A stretch of DNA of 7,127 nucleotides from an archaeon. Lineage in GTDB: Archaea > Asgardarchaeota > Hermodarchaeia > Hermodarchaeales > Hermodarchaeaceae. Shown here one piece after another: positions 6,275-7,127 of the stretch. Positions within the stretch are counted from its first letter, which is position 1, and each line of letters begins with the position of its first letter. A program made the translations under genes and the position numbers. Below the pieces are notes generated by a model. It saw only the letters and a program-made list of their open reading frames with translations. It made no database searches and was not told where the DNA came from. The stretch lies in contig JABXGU010000342.1 of the NCBI GenBank assembly GCA_016550415.1, forward strand, positions 1-7,127, given 5' to 3'.

Positions 6275-6788
6275 TTGGATTGACTTATGGTTCTTTGAAA
6301 TCATCCGATGGATTGTATTCCTAATTGAGGTCTATCTGGCCAAGCGTGTATATCATTTTGCCCAGTCAAAAATACAATTTTCCAAACGTATAGCCCAACT
6401 ACGCCTACTCAATTCACAAGTCCCAGAATCCCCCTCTCATTCCCAAAATAATCAGTATAATACTGCTGGAAATCTAAAATCTCAATCTAGGCAAATAACA
6501 ACTCTAATGATACTACGTGATGCATTTCCTTCTCCACATGGAGGACAATGGCGGGGGATAGCCACAGGCACCTTTGTAGCCAGTATCTTTGCAGCTGTTT
6601 TCTTGATGATGAACTATTTGTTTCATCCAATTGTCAATCAATGGGTCCCTGGTTTTCTTCCTTTATTGCTCCCATTAATCGTATTGCCTCTCCCTTATCT
6701 GCTGGAAATGAAACCTCTCAGAACCCTGCTTTTGCTACTGGGAGTATTGGGACTCAGCTTCTTCATGTTATTCACATTTGGAGTATAA
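6267..6788 (+). CDS. Unrecognised four-helix membrane protein
   Basis: 173 residues from ATG 6267, which overlaps the TAG of the preceding gene (ATGGCTAG, 8 bases shared). An upstream ATG at 6231 would give 185 residues but lacks a Shine-Dalgarno. Predicted helices: about 8-25 (containing charged Glu11, Arg14 and Glu21, so amphipathic or packed against partners), about 97-119, about 127-146 (proline-rich) and about 151-172. The 70-residue segment between helices 1 and 2 is basic near the membrane and Ser/Gln/Asn-rich in the middle (about 50-75), so it is probably cytosolic. I recognise no catalytic motif and no family. The overlap with the M28-like gene implies coupled translation and probably a shared complex. 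Confidence 0.72.
   Translation: MASWIDLWFFEIIRWIVFLIEVYLAKRVYHFAQSKIQFSKRIAQLRLLNSQVPESPSHSQNNQYNTAGNLKSQSRQITTLMILRDAFPSPHGGQWRGIATGTFVASIFAAVFLMMNYLFHPIVNQWVPGFLPLLLPLIVLPLPYLLEMKPLRTLLLLLGVLGLSFFMLFTFGV
6780..6783 (+). promoter_or_regulatory. Shine-Dalgarno for the third operon gene
   Basis: GGAG inside the last codons of the preceding gene lies 5 bases before ATG 6789 and 11 bases before an alternative in-frame ATG at 6795. It supports initiation at one of these two, directly after the preceding stop. Confidence 0.5.
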
Positions 6789-7127
6789 ATGAACATGTGT
6801 GCAAAAGAAGAATACGAAAAAAATGCAACCATTCACCATGGAGATGTACTTCAGGCAAATACGCCTTCTCGGTCATCTCGAGCTCTTAGAGAAAATCTTT
6901 CCATTCAAGAGGAAAGTAGGTTCGCAGGGTGGTTCTGGCGCAGTGCCTCTGACAGAAAATCGCAGAGGATATGGGCAATTTGGCTATTCATCTTATTGAT
7001 TAACGCTGGAATCATTGGGTATGCCACCCCACTCTTTGGAGCGTGGCAATCAATCATCTTATTCCTGATCATACAAAGTGTTGCATCCATCGTCATACTA
7101 CCTAATTTACGAAATTATATTAGACAC
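6789..7127 (+). CDS. Unrecognised membrane protein, N-terminal part (runs off the window)
   Basis: The frame is open for 113 codons from ATG 6789 to the last base with no stop, so the gene is cut by the window edge. It starts directly after the previous TAA (TAAATG), with GGAG 5 bases upstream; ATG 6795 is an alternative two codons later. The first 60 residues are charged and soluble, with a basic stretch (Arg51, Arg56, Lys57, Arg60) just before the membrane, indicating a cytosolic N-terminus. Helices follow at about 61-78 (rich in Ile/Leu/Trp) and about 85-105, ending with basic residues. The layout of a cytosolic N-terminus plus a helical pair resembles its neighbour's alternation of cytosolic and membrane parts, but I see no sequence similarity strong enough to call a duplication. 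Shorter open frames on both strands here do not fit the operon spacing. Confidence 0.68.
   Translation, partial: MNMCAKEEYEKNATIHHGDVLQANTPSRSSRALRENLSIQEESRFAGWFWRSASDRKSQRIWAIWLFILLINAGIIGYATPLFGAWQSIILFLIIQSVASIVILPNLRNYIRH

Noticed and set aside
6548..6999. Two overlapping plus-strand frames (6548-6889 and 6799-6999)
   Set aside because: They are out of frame with the operon genes. The frame from ATG 6789 has an SD, abuts the previous stop, stays open to the window end and encodes membrane helices.
6905..7096. Minus-strand frame of 63 codons at the right end
   Set aside because: It is opposite the incomplete membrane-protein gene, with no SD or recognisable domain.

Overview
The window reads as archaeal chromosomal DNA. 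Three things suggest this: a stand-alone RadB-type recombinase paralogue, a Hel308/Ski2-like helicase carrying a SWIM zinc finger, and a divergent intergenic region with BRE/TATA-like promoters. Shine-Dalgarno motifs of the GGAGG or GGTGA type also precede several starts. The large secreted protein is rich in N-glycosylation sequons and has a single C-terminal membrane anchor, which also fits an archaeal cell surface. A Euryarchaeota or Asgard (for example Thorarchaeota-like) origin is a guess from style; no marker gene here settles it. Coding density is high, and I see no tRNA, rRNA, CRISPR array or insertion sequence.

Left part (1-2934): the 3' end of an unnamed gene, perhaps ending in a winged helix, runs 20 bases into a RadB-like ATPase gene on the same strand. 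The RadB-like gene converges, with a 15-base gap, on a leftward SF2 helicase gene. Both products belong to DNA recombination/repair families. The RadB-like protein keeps its Walker A and B motifs but has glycine where RecA/Rad51-family proteins carry the catalytic glutamate. The helicase has every SF2 motif plus a SWIM zinc finger that interrupts its winged-helix region. Its first in-frame ATG lies inside the conserved N-terminal helicase region, and the reading frame continues upstream with helicase-like sequence but no ATG, GTG or TTG.

Middle (2935-3247): a 313-base divergent region. It holds a leftward TATA-like element for the helicase and a rightward BRE/TATA element whose predicted start site lies only about 5-10 bases before the next gene. 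A 10-bp palindrome sits between that TATA box and its start site.

Right part (3248-7127): a compact rightward operon. It begins with a 1008-residue type I membrane protein made of a signal peptide, an M28 peptidase-like domain, further extracellular domains, one transmembrane helix and a cytosolic tail of about 124 residues. In the M28 domain the first zinc-ligand histidine is replaced by tyrosine. Two small polytopic membrane proteins follow, the first overlapping the big gene's stop codon and the second starting immediately after the previous stop. The last gene runs off the window. The tight coupling suggests the three proteins form or build one surface/membrane assembly. Its function is unknown, and it is the best candidate here for an undescribed system.
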